Origin: CAYZFD01 sp964477735
Lineage (GTDB): Bacteria; Bacteroidota; Bacteroidia; Flavobacteriales; Flavobacteriaceae
Direction: 5' to 3'
Length of the DNA stretch: 6,143 nucleotides
Assembly (NCBI GenBank): GCA_964477735.1
Contig: CAYZFD010000071.1
Location: 1 to 6,143 of the forward strand
Part shown: piece by piece, positions 1-6,133 of the stretch
Layout: each line of letters starts with the position of its first letter
How positions within the stretch are numbered: position 1 is the first letter of the stretch
Notes under the pieces: generated by a model
What the model was told of the DNA's origin: nothing
Databases searched by the model: none
Seen by the model: only the letters and a program-made list of their open reading frames with translations
Made by a program: the position numbers and the translations under genes

Positions 1-651
1 ACCTTAGGAAACTTCAATACGTTTTTGGGTTATGAAGTCATATCGCCAGCAGGAAATTTCAACTATTCCACATCCTATATGTTTTCCTATGGACCCTTTT
101 CACACGCTGGAATAAAGGCCGATATTTCTTTGAGTGATGACCTTAGTCTTATGCTTGGGCTTCTAAATCCAACCGATTTAACTGAGTCTAACCCTACAGA
201 CCAATATATGTTTGGAGCACAATTGGGATACAAAGGACAGTACCTCAATTACCTTTCAGGAATAGGCTATAGCCAAATCGACTACACTGGTGGTTTCGAT
301 CTTTCAGACAATTTCTACTTAGGCATCAACGCCACAAGCGCCTCTTTAGAGGAAGATGCCGGTGGATTCTCAGGAGTGGCCCTCTATCCACAGCTGGCCA
401 CTTCAGACAGTTTTAGTTTTGGATTGCGTGCTGAGTGGTTTTCTGAAGACAAAGACTTTACTGGCGTGTTTGGAGCAGCCGAAGCTGACAACTTCTCACT
501 CACCCTTACTGGAAGTGCAACCGTTGACAAACTCACCATTAAACCTGAATTACGTTTAGATACGGCCTCAGAGGAAATTTTCACATCCTCTAGCAACGAA
601 GCTTCTAAAAAACTAGCTTCTTTCCTCATTGCTGCCATCTACTCCTTTTAA
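1..651 (+). CDS. Outer-membrane beta-barrel porin, BBP2/OmpL-like family (3' part; start lies outside the window)
   Basis: Seen: the reading frame is open from base 1 and stops at 649-651, giving 216 residues with no start codon, so the 5' end is cut off by the window edge. The visible part is a series of alternating hydrophobic/polar segments rich in Tyr, Phe, Gly, Ser and Asp. It includes an early stretch GYEVISPAGNFNYS followed by SYMFSYGPFSHAGIKA, and it ends in AIYSF, a terminal beta-strand with C-terminal Phe as in outer-membrane barrels. Known: this pattern (GYEVI, NFNYS, SYLFS.GPF.H.G, then strand-loop repeats ending in a GAIYSF-like strand) is typical of the putative beta-barrel porin-2 family (PF07642). 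Inferred role: passive passage of small solutes across the outer membrane; substrate unknown. It lies upstream of glnK-amtB, but a strong terminator follows it, so it is probably a separate transcript. The signal peptide would be upstream of the window. Confident of barrel, fairly confident of family. Confidence 0.85.
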   Translation, partial: TLGNFNTFLGYEVISPAGNFNYSTSYMFSYGPFSHAGIKADISLSDDLSLMLGLLNPTDLTESNPTDQYMFGAQLGYKGQYLNYLSGIGYSQIDYTGGFDLSDNFYLGINATSASLEEDAGGFSGVALYPQLATSDSFSFGLRAEWFSEDKDFTGVFGAAEADNFSLTLTGSATVDKLTIKPELRLDTASEEIFTSSSNEASKKLASFLIAAIYSF

Positions 652-695
652 TGAATGAACCATAAGTAAGTTTAGTTGTTAGTTGTTTTGAAAGA

Positions 696-727
696 CGGGG
701 TGTCAATTCATGATACCTCGTTTTTTT
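696..727 (+). terminator. Intrinsic terminator of the porin gene
   Basis: The left arm CGGGGTGTCA (696-705) and right arm TGATACCTCG (711-720) form a 10-bp stem with two G-U wobbles and a 5-base loop ATTCA. Seven Ts follow directly (721-727). It starts 44 bases after the porin stop codon. This is the classic form of a rho-independent terminator on the + strand. Confidence 0.88.
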
Positions 728-758
728 ATTTCATCAAAATAACTGTTTTAATTTTATC

Positions 759-786
759 ACCCCTATTTTTTTTAGGGGTTATTTTT
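759..786 (+). terminator. Second hairpin with T-rich tail, possible back-up terminator
   Basis: ACCCCTA (759-765) and TAGGGGT (773-779) pair perfectly over 7 bp around a 7-base all-T loop. The tail is T-A-TTTTT (780-786). The tail is interrupted, so termination would be weaker than at 696-727. It may back up the porin terminator, or be a leader structure or protein-binding palindrome for the downstream glnK-amtB unit. The T-rich side is on the + strand, which argues against a terminator for the other strand. Confidence 0.55.
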
Positions 787-810
787 ATTAAAACTATATA
801 TTTAATGAAA

Positions 811-835
811 TATACCTCATAATATATGGGGTATA
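811..835 (+). promoter_or_regulatory. Near-perfect inverted repeat upstream of glnK (candidate operator or leader hairpin)
   Basis: TATACCTCAT (811-820) and ATGGGGTATA (826-835) are complementary at 9 of 10 positions, the tenth being a G-T wobble, around a 5-base spacer AATAT. The repeat ends 38 bases before the glnK start codon and is not followed by a T run, so it does not look like a terminator. Its position just before the likely promoter region fits a repressor or activator site for the ammonium-uptake unit. That role is inferred, and no regulator family is recognised from the sequence. Confidence 0.5.
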
Positions 836-849
836 ATTAAAATAATTAT

Positions 850-857
850 AATATTTG
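850..857 (+). promoter_or_regulatory. Weak candidate -7 element for glnK-amtB
   Basis: AATATTTG resembles the Bacteroidota -7 consensus TAnnTTTG but has A in place of the first T. It ends 16 bases before the glnK start codon. The surrounding 787-873 stretch is almost pure A/T, so chance matches are expected, and no convincing -33 TTG sits at the usual distance. A promoter must lie between the porin terminator and 874, but its exact position is uncertain. Confidence 0.3.
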
Positions 858-873
858 TCCAAATTCTAACATT

Positions 874-1212
874 ATGAAAAAAGTAGAGGCCATTATTAGA
901 AAATCAAAATTTTCGGAAGTCAGAGACGCCCTTCACAAAGTCGAAGTGAATTTCTTCAGTTACTGGGATGTTACAGGTGTCGGAAACGAAAAACAAGGAC
1001 ATGTTTATAGAGGTGTTAGCTATAGCACCTCTGATATTCAAAGGCGTTTCTTATCCATTGTTGTTTCTGATGAGTTTGTAGAACGCACTGTAGAGGCCAT
1101 CCTAAAATCAGCTGCAACAGGACAGGTTGGAGACGGCAAAATTTTCGTCCAAGAAATGGAAGAAGCCTTTCGAATTAGAACTGGAGAAAAAGGAACAATC
1201 ACTTTAAAATAA
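874..1212 (+). CDS. glnK: Nitrogen regulatory protein PII (GlnK type, paired with Amt)
   Basis: Known role: small trimeric cytosolic sensor that binds ATP/ADP and 2-oxoglutarate and, when linked to amt genes, plugs the ammonium channel under nitrogen excess. Seen: 112 residues, the same as E. coli GlnB, starting MKKVEAIIRKSKF as PII proteins do. The C-terminal signature TGQVGDGKIFV (residues 82-92) is intact, and the nucleotide-contacting residues G35, G37, K89, R100 and R102 are present. The T-loop carries YRGVSY (45-50), so Y50 matches the uridylylated Tyr51 of E. coli, but the loop is one residue shorter. By my alignment the 2-oxoglutarate ligands Gln39 and Lys58 correspond to Glu39 and Arg57. 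The gene has no Shine-Dalgarno; the ATG at 874 gives the canonical N-terminus. It is followed by the channel gene after 7 bases, so the two are surely co-transcribed. GlnK is preferred over GlnB because of this linkage. Confidence 0.96.
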   Translation: MKKVEAIIRKSKFSEVRDALHKVEVNFFSYWDVTGVGNEKQGHVYRGVSYSTSDIQRRFLSIVVSDEFVERTVEAILKSAATGQVGDGKIFVQEMEEAFRIRTGEKGTITLK

Positions 1213-1219
1213 GCACAAA

Positions 1220-2458
1220 ATGGAAAATGCATTATTCACCACAAACAATGTATGGATGATGATCTGTACGGCACTCGTTTTTTTTATGCATCTCGGGTTC
1301 TCGTTTCTCGAAATCGGACTTACGCGTCAAAAAAACACCATCAACATACTATTTAAAAACTTTTTTGTAATCACTATAGGACTACTCCTCTACTGCCTTG
1401 TTGGCTTTAATCTCATGTATCCTGGGTTTTCTGAGGGATCTTGGGGGATTTTAGAATTTGCAGGCTTTGGAATTAGCCCACCAGAAAACGGAATGACAGC
1501 TGCCTATGCCGATGGAGGCTATACATGGTGGACAGACTTTTTGTTTCAGGGCATGTTTGCTGCTACTGCAGCTACGATAGTCTCAGGTGCAGTCGCAGAA
1601 CGTATAAAATTAGAAAGTTTTATGCTTTTTGCCATACTCTACGTTGGACTCATCTACCCCATTACAGGCTCATGGCAGTGGGGTGGCGGATTTCTAAGCA
1701 ACTGGGGATTTTATGATTTTGCAGGCTCAACACTTGTACATGCCGTTGGGGGATGGGCAGCACTCATTGTGGTGTATTTTTTAGGACCAAGAATTGGAAA
1801 ATTCAATGCTCAAGGCGAGGCACAAGCCTTACCCGGTCACAACATTCCACTGGCTGCAGCTGGCGTCATGATTCTTTGGTTAGGCTGGTTTGGCTTTAAT
1901 GGAGGTTCTGTACTTTCTGCCGACCCAGAAGCCACTTCACTCACCCTAGTCACCACCTCTTTAGCTGCTGCTGCAGGCGGAATCGGGGCATCCTTATTTA
2001 ATTTTATTCGATATAAAAATTACGACCTCACCATGTTTATGAATGGCGTCCTAGGAGGCTTGGTTGGCATCACAGCCGGTGCAGACCTCATGAGCCCCAC
2101 CAATGCCATTGTAATAGGGTTTATTGCAGGAATTATCGTGGTTCTAGCCGTTAGCCTTCTCGACAAATGCAAGTTAGACGACCCTGTTGGAGCTATTGCG
2201 GTTCATTTGTTTTGTGGTATTTGGGGCACTTTAGCCGTTGGTATATTTGGCGCCAAAGCAGGTTTTGATCAATTTATGACTCAACTTGCAGGCGTAGGAA
2301 TCGTCGGAGCATTTTGTGTAATTTCATCTATTGGACTCGTCTTTTTAGTGAAAAAAATTGCAGGCCTAAGAGTCAATCGTGAAGAAGAAATCACAGGCTT
2401 AGACTTGGCTGAACACGGCATGGATGCCTATCCAGACTTTAGACTTAACCAACATTAG
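1220..2458 (+). CDS. amtB: Ammonium channel/transporter, Amt family
   Basis: Known role: inner-membrane trimer conducting ammonium into the cell, usually blocked by GlnK when nitrogen is plentiful. Seen: 412 residues with about eleven hydrophobic segments. The key AmtB sites (E. coli mature numbering in brackets) are conserved: gate Phe F113 [F107] and F226 [F215], W154 [W148], D166 [D160], the twin pore histidines H174 [H168] and H329 [H318], and S230 [S219] within GWFGFNGGS. The family tail GLRVNREEEITGLDLAEHGMDAY (in two parts: GLRVNREEE and GLDLAEHGMDAY, about 382-404) is intact; this cytosolic tail takes part in gating and GlnK contact. There is no cleavable signal peptide: residues 1-10 lead straight into the first membrane helix, unlike E. 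coli AmtB. The ATG at 1220 is 7 bases after the glnK stop, with no Shine-Dalgarno. A terminator follows 21 bases after the stop codon. Confidence 0.97.
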   Translation: MENALFTTNNVWMMICTALVFFMHLGFSFLEIGLTRQKNTINILFKNFFVITIGLLLYCLVGFNLMYPGFSEGSWGILEFAGFGISPPENGMTAAYADGGYTWWTDFLFQGMFAATAATIVSGAVAERIKLESFMLFAILYVGLIYPITGSWQWGGGFLSNWGFYDFAGSTLVHAVGGWAALIVVYFLGPRIGKFNAQGEAQALPGHNIPLAAAGVMILWLGWFGFNGGSVLSADPEATSLTLVTTSLAAAAGGIGASLFNFIRYKNYDLTMFMNGVLGGLVGITAGADLMSPTNAIVIGFIAGIIVVLAVSLLDKCKLDDPVGAIAVHLFCGIWGTLAVGIFGAKAGFDQFMTQLAGVGIVGAFCVISSIGLVFLVKKIAGLRVNREEEITGLDLAEHGMDAYPDFRLNQH

Positions 2459-2479
2459 AAACAGCATCCTTTGAACTTA

Positions 2480-2507
2480 AAAAGCCGAATTAAATTCGGC
2501 TTTTTTT
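2480..2507 (+). terminator. Intrinsic terminator of glnK-amtB
   Basis: AAAAGCCGAAT (2480-2490) pairs with ATTCGGCTTTT (2494-2504) around a 3-base TAA loop, an 11-bp perfect stem whose right arm runs into seven Ts (2501-2507). It lies 21 bases after the amtB stop. The A run before the stem also gives a possible weak terminator for the opposite strand, but no gene there needs one. Confidence 0.92.
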
Positions 2508-2570
2508 ATAACATAAACTTAATAAACTGTGAAATCACGTACACACAAATCCAAAAAAATGATTTTAACT

Positions 2571-2578
2571 TACTTTTG
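2571..2578 (+). promoter_or_regulatory. Candidate -7 promoter element of purU
   Basis: TACTTTTG is an exact match to the Bacteroidota -7 consensus TAnnTTTG. It ends 12 bases before the purU ATG and after the amtB terminator, where a promoter is required. No clear -33 TTG is visible 17-23 bases upstream, so this is a half-supported call. It would imply a leader of under ten bases. Confidence 0.45.
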
Positions 2579-2590
2579 AAAAAAAATATC

Positions 2591-3442
2591 ATGAGCACTT
2601 TAACAATTCTCATTCACTGTAGCGATCAGCAAGGAATCATAGCCACAACAACCGACTGCATTCACCAACACAGTGGCAACGTTGTTTATATCGACCAACA
2701 TGTTGATCGATTACAGTCTGTATTTTTTATGCGTTTAGAATGTGAATTTGATAAAGAAAATAACATTAAAGATTTTGAAAAAGCGTTTCGCTTAGGCCCT
2801 GCCAAACAATTCAACATGTCTGCTCAAATTCATTCAAGCCTATACAAGCCCAAAATGGCTGTTTTTGTTTCAAAATACGACCATTGTTTGTATGACATTC
2901 TGAGTAGATATCACTCTGGAGAATGGGCGGTTGAAATCCCTTTTATTGTGAGCAACCACATCGATCTAGCGCACATTGCAAAGGCTTTTGATGTTCCATT
3001 TATACACATTCCTGTTACAAAAGAGACTAAAAAACAGGCTTCTGAAGAACAACTTAAATTGCTGAAAAATAACCAAATCGACTTTATGGTTTTGGCACGA
3101 TACATGCAAATTATCGACCCCGCAATCATCGAAGCCTATCCAAACGCCATTATCAATATTCACCATTCATTTCTTCCTGCTTTTCCTGGTGCCAAACCCT
3201 ATCACTCTGCCTATGAAAGAGGTGTTAAGATTATCGGTGCTACAAGCCATTATGTTACCGACGAGCTCGATGGTGGTCCCATTATAGAGCAGGCCGTTTC
3301 AAGAGTTTCTCACAGCCATTCGATCGATGATTTGATTGCCGAAGGTAGAGACTTAGAGAAAATAGTCTTTGCCAAAGCAATAAAAAACCACCTCAACCGA
3401 AAAGTGATGGTTTATAACAACAAAACGGTTATATTTTCTTAA
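2591..3442 (+). CDS. purU: Formyltetrahydrofolate deformylase
   Basis: Known role: cytosolic hydrolysis of 10-formyl-tetrahydrofolate to formate and tetrahydrofolate, balancing one-carbon pools and supplying formate for purine synthesis. Seen: 283 residues against 280 for E. coli PurU. An N-terminal ACT regulatory domain (about 3-80, LTILIHCSDQQGIIA) precedes a formyltransferase-fold catalytic domain (about 87-283). The catalytic Asn-His-Asp set is present: N189 and H191 in INIHHSFLPAFPGAKPYH, and D227 in HYVTDELDGGPII, with H220 also conserved. The end VMVYNNKTVIF matches the E. coli tail. The frame stays open upstream to a TTG at 2471, but that lies before and inside the amtB terminator hairpin; the ATG at 2591 places the ACT domain at the usual position, so it is chosen. 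The stop codon overlaps that of the convergent hydrolase gene. Confidence 0.95.
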   Translation: MSTLTILIHCSDQQGIIATTTDCIHQHSGNVVYIDQHVDRLQSVFFMRLECEFDKENNIKDFEKAFRLGPAKQFNMSAQIHSSLYKPKMAVFVSKYDHCLYDILSRYHSGEWAVEIPFIVSNHIDLAHIAKAFDVPFIHIPVTKETKKQASEEQLKLLKNNQIDFMVLARYMQIIDPAIIEAYPNAIINIHHSFLPAFPGAKPYHSAYERGVKIIGATSHYVTDELDGGPIIEQAVSRVSHSHSIDDLIAEGRDLEKIVFAKAIKNHLNRKVMVYNNKTVIFS

Positions 3443-4224
3443 AATCCTTGTCGGTTTAGAAAAGAAATTGTGCTTTCGTTAAAATGTTCTGGCTTTTCAA
3501 CATTGACAACATGCCCACAATTTGGCACAATCACCAATTCTGACAATTGGTGTTTCTCAACAACCAATTTCACTGCTGGTAAAAACATATAGTCTTCCTC
3601 CCCCATCACATATAGCGTGGGTACATTGACTTCGACCTGTCTAAAAAACTTCAGTAGTGGATTGATTTCTGCCGTAAGCTTAAACCATCTTACAAATTCT
3701 TTTTGGTATAATTTTTTTGCTTCTCTTGCAAAAAGCGTTCGAGCCTCACGATGGTTTTTGTAAGGCATAATGATAAAAGCAAAGAATTTATAGAGCCAAA
3801 TGTAGGGCACCACAGATTTAAAAATATTTCCAAAACGCATCAACAATTGCGACCTGAAATTCAATTTTAGGATAGCACCTCCCATGATCATACTCTCCAC
3901 TCTTTTGGGCGCCATTTCGGCCAATTGCCTGATTAGAATAGTGCCTAAGGATATTCCTATAAAATGGGATTTATTGATTTTTTCATGATCTAATACTTCC
4001 AAAATATCTTTGGCAATTGAAGAAAAAGTATAGCGCTTTGCAAAGGGGTTTTTTGGATTGTTTTTTGAATTTCCATGCCCTCTCAAATCAAGCAATAAAA
4101 CGTTGAAATGTTTCGTATAAGCGCGAATTTGTTTAAACCATATTGAAGAACTTCCTCCAGCACCATGAACAAAAGTTACCCATGGCGAAGAAGGGGAAAT
4201 ACGATAAACATCGTAATGGATCAT
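3439..4224 (-). CDS. Alpha/beta hydrolase, substrate unknown
   Basis: Seen: 261 residues with a full alpha/beta-hydrolase layout. HGAGG (20-24) supplies the oxyanion region after the first core strand, and LLLDLRGHGNS (43-53) follows. The nucleophile elbow is GISLG with Ser92; Asp211 in MGEEDYMF and His238 in NCGHVVNVEKPEHF complete the triad. A cap region (about 120-195) contains a strongly hydrophobic stretch at 137-154 (VVPYIWLYKFFAFIIMP), perhaps a lipid-facing lid. No signal peptide is visible, so it is probably cytosolic. Known: this fold covers esterases, lipases, haloperoxidase-like and other hydrolases; sequence alone does not settle the substrate. The start ATG overlaps the pyrF stop (ATGA, 4221-4224), so translation is probably coupled. 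The stop overlaps the end of purU on the other strand, with no terminator between. Fold and triad are secure; function is not. Confidence 0.9.
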   Translation of the reverse strand: MIHYDVYRISPSSPWVTFVHGAGGSSSIWFKQIRAYTKHFNVLLLDLRGHGNSKNNPKNPFAKRYTFSSIAKDILEVLDHEKINKSHFIGISLGTILIRQLAEMAPKRVESMIMGGAILKLNFRSQLLMRFGNIFKSVVPYIWLYKFFAFIIMPYKNHREARTLFAREAKKLYQKEFVRWFKLTAEINPLLKFFRQVEVNVPTLYVMGEEDYMFLPAVKLVVEKHQLSELVIVPNCGHVVNVEKPEHFNESTISFLNRQGF

Positions 4225-5033
4225 TGGAGTAGTGATTTCATTTCATTTTGAAGCTTGCTGGCTTCGAAAAAAGCGGCGTCGAGAAAATCCTCTCCAGAAC
4301 TCGCATATATAATTGAACGCGATGCATTGACCAATAAACCAACCTCATGGTTTGCCCCATAGCGATAAACCTCCTCTAAACTCCCTCCCTGAGCACCAAC
4401 ACCAGGCACCAACAAAAAGGCCTCGGGTACGAGGTTGCGAATGTTTGACAAATGGGTAGCTTTGGTAGCTCCCACAACATACATGAGACGATCGGCATTT
4501 TTCCAGCTAGTAGAAGTGCTTAGCACCTGCTCATAAAGCGGTTTACCCTCAACTTCTAAGGTTTGAAAATCAAAAGCACCTGGGTTAGAGGTTAAAGCCA
4601 ACAATATGGCATGTTTATTTTCGACTGACAAAAAAGGTTCAACAGAGTCCTTACCCATGTAGGGTGCTACTGTGATGGCATCAAATGGAAGGGCCTCATA
4701 GAAAGCCTCGGCATATCGAAGTGAGGTATTGCCGATATCACCACGTTTGGCATCGGCAATGGTGAAGAGCTCTGGATAATGAGATTTGATGTAGCGAATG
4801 GTTTTTTCGAGAGAGATCCACCCCTCTACCCCTCTAGCTTCATAGAATGCCGTATTGATTTTGATGGCAACAGTGAGATGCTGAAGATGATCCACCAATA
4901 ATTTGTTAAAACTGAAAACTGGGTCGTCTTCTACCAACAAATGAGTGGGAATTTTTGATATATCAGTATCTAATCCTAAGCATAAAAAGGATTTACGAAG
5001 TTTAATTTGTTGCGTGATCTTTGCTTTTTCCAT
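4221..5033 (-). CDS. pyrF: Orotidine-5'-phosphate decarboxylase, type 2
   Basis: Known role: last step of de novo UMP synthesis, decarboxylating OMP in the cytosol. Seen: 270 residues, the length of the longer type-2 subfamily rather than the roughly 230-245 residues of the E. coli type. The catalytic motif DAKRGDIGNT (94-103) carries the charged set Asp94, Lys96 and Asp99. Asp22 (CLGLDTD) and Lys58 (AIKIN) sit where the family has substrate-contacting residues, and the phosphate-binding end is VPGVGAQGG (209-217) with Arg239 in NASRSIIYAS. The ATG at 5033 is 8 bases downstream of the prfA stop and gives a normal N-terminus. Its stop overlaps the next gene's start by four bases. It is therefore the middle gene of the prfA-pyrF-hydrolase unit and has no promoter of its own that I can see. 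Confidence 0.96.
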   Translation of the reverse strand: MEKAKITQQIKLRKSFLCLGLDTDISKIPTHLLVEDDPVFSFNKLLVDHLQHLTVAIKINTAFYEARGVEGWISLEKTIRYIKSHYPELFTIADAKRGDIGNTSLRYAEAFYEALPFDAITVAPYMGKDSVEPFLSVENKHAILLALTSNPGAFDFQTLEVEGKPLYEQVLSTSTSWKNADRLMYVVGATKATHLSNIRNLVPEAFLLVPGVGAQGGSLEEVYRYGANHEVGLLVNASRSIIYASSGEDFLDAAFFEASKLQNEMKSLLQ

Positions 5034-5041
5034 GAAATATA

Positions 5042-6118
5042 TTAGAAAACTTCTCCAGCTTCTTTTAATTTTTCTGTGTTTTGAACAAGTTGCAACTCAT
5101 CTACCAACTTCTGAATATCACCATTCACTATGTTTTGAAGATCATAGAGGGTTAGTCCAATGCGATGATCCGTAACACGTCCTTGAGGATAATTATAGGT
5201 GCGTATTTTAGCCGATCGATCGCCAGAGGAAACCATAGAGTTTCTTTTGGCTGCGTCGGCTTCAAGTTTTTTGGAAAGTTCTAATTCATATAAACGAGAT
5301 CTCAATACTTTCAAGGCTTTTTCTTTGTTTTTGTGTTGAGATTTTTGATCCTGACATTGGGCTACAATTCCGGTAGGTTCATGGGTTAATCGGACGGCAG
5401 AATAGGTGGTATTTACCGATTGTCCACCAGGTCCCGAGGAACAGAAAAAATCGACACGAACCTCATTCATGTTGACCTCTACATCAAACTCTTCAGCTTC
5501 AGGAAGCACCATCACGGTGGCAGCAGATGTGTGCACTCGACCTTGAGTTTCGGTTTGTGGCACGCGTTGAACCCTGTGCACACCTGATTCAAATTTTAAG
5601 GTACCATATACATCTTCCCCCGAGACTTCGAAAATCACTTCTTTGAAACCACCCGAAGTCCCTTCGTTCATGTCCACCAAACTTACATTCCAACCTTTGC
5701 TCTCGCAATATTTTGTGTACATTCTGTAGAGATCACCTGCGAAGATACTGGCTTCATCTCCCCCAGTTCCGGCACGGAGCTCCATCACAACATTTTTACT
5801 GTCTTCTGGATCTTTAGGAATGAGCATGAAGCGTATTTCGTCTTCAAGATTTGGAAGAGCTTGGGTGACTTCTTCGAGTTCCATTTTGGCCATTTCGACC
5901 ATTTCAGGATCCGACCCATCTTTAATGATTTCGTTGGCTTCTTGTTGGGTATTATACAACTGCTCGTATTTGGTTTTGAGATCCATTAACTTGTTTAAGT
6001 CCTTGAATTCTTTGTTGAGCTGCACATACCTTTTTTGATCCGCAATGATATCGGGTTGTATGATGAGATCAGAAACCTCATCGAAACGTTGTTTTACAAA
6101 AGCGAGTTTATCGAGCAT
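5042..6118 (-). CDS. prfA: Peptide chain release factor 1
   Basis: Known role: recognises UAA and UAG stop codons in the ribosomal A site and triggers peptidyl-tRNA hydrolysis; the Gln of GGQ is normally methylated by PrmC. Seen: 358 residues against 360 in E. coli. An N-terminal helical, coiled-coil-like domain (about 1-100) is followed by the codon-recognition domain with tripeptide Pro187-Gln188-Thr189 (VQRVPQTETQGRVH), and by the catalytic loop SSGPGGQSVNTT with GGQ at 231-233. The remaining family motifs CQDQKSQHKNKEKAL and GDRSAKIRTYNYPQGRVTDHR are intact. The PxT tripeptide marks RF1 rather than RF2 (SPF), and there is no internal stop or frameshift as in RF2 genes. The ATG at 6118 is the first start consistent with the family. 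First visible gene of the - strand operon. Confidence 0.97.
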   Translation of the reverse strand: MLDKLAFVKQRFDEVSDLIIQPDIIADQKRYVQLNKEFKDLNKLMDLKTKYEQLYNTQQEANEIIKDGSDPEMVEMAKMELEEVTQALPNLEDEIRFMLIPKDPEDSKNVVMELRAGTGGDEASIFAGDLYRMYTKYCESKGWNVSLVDMNEGTSGGFKEVIFEVSGEDVYGTLKFESGVHRVQRVPQTETQGRVHTSAATVMVLPEAEEFDVEVNMNEVRVDFFCSSGPGGQSVNTTYSAVRLTHEPTGIVAQCQDQKSQHKNKEKALKVLRSRLYELELSKKLEADAAKRNSMVSSGDRSAKIRTYNYPQGRVTDHRIGLTLYDLQNIVNGDIQKLVDELQLVQNTEKLKEAGEVF

Positions 6119-6125
6119 AGGGCTA

Positions 6126-6133
6126 CAAATTTA
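6126..6133 (-). promoter_or_regulatory. Candidate -7 promoter element of the prfA-pyrF-hydrolase operon
   Basis: Read on the - strand the bases are TAAATTTG, an exact TAnnTTTG match, ending 7 bases before the prfA start codon. The matching -33 TTG would lie beyond the window edge, so it cannot be checked. If real, the transcript would have only a few bases of leader. An upstream gene outside the window could still be co-transcribed. Confidence 0.5.

Noticed and set aside
384..638. - strand open frame opposite the porin
   Set aside because: Its sequence is the antisense of a clear beta-barrel frame and shows no motif or start context.
832..837. TATAAT, an exact match to the E. coli sigma-70 -10 box
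   Set aside because: The Bacteroidota primary sigma factor uses TAnnTTTG instead, and the surroundings are so A/T-rich that the match is expected by chance; no -35 box accompanies it.
1525..1716. Small + strand open frame inside amtB
   Set aside because: It lies wholly within the well-supported amtB frame, encodes no recognisable motif and has no separate start signal.
2529..2538. GTGAAATCAC palindrome upstream of purU, reminiscent of a CRP site
   Set aside because: The half-sites are only 2 bases apart rather than 6, and a 4-base arm is too short to carry meaning.
2471..2590. N-terminal extension of purU from a TTG at 2471
   Set aside because: The extra 40 codons start in the amtB terminator region and encode no recognisable domain; the ATG at 2591 gives the standard PurU length and ACT-domain position.
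3395..3432. Possible hairpins (AACCG/CGGTT and ATAAC/GTTAT) at the end of purU
   Set aside because: The stems are only 5 bp, compete with each other, one has a 26-base loop, and no uninterrupted T run follows on either strand.
4945..5175. + strand open frame across the prfA/pyrF junction
   Set aside because: It is antisense to two certain genes with no recognisable motif; it is a shadow of their codons.
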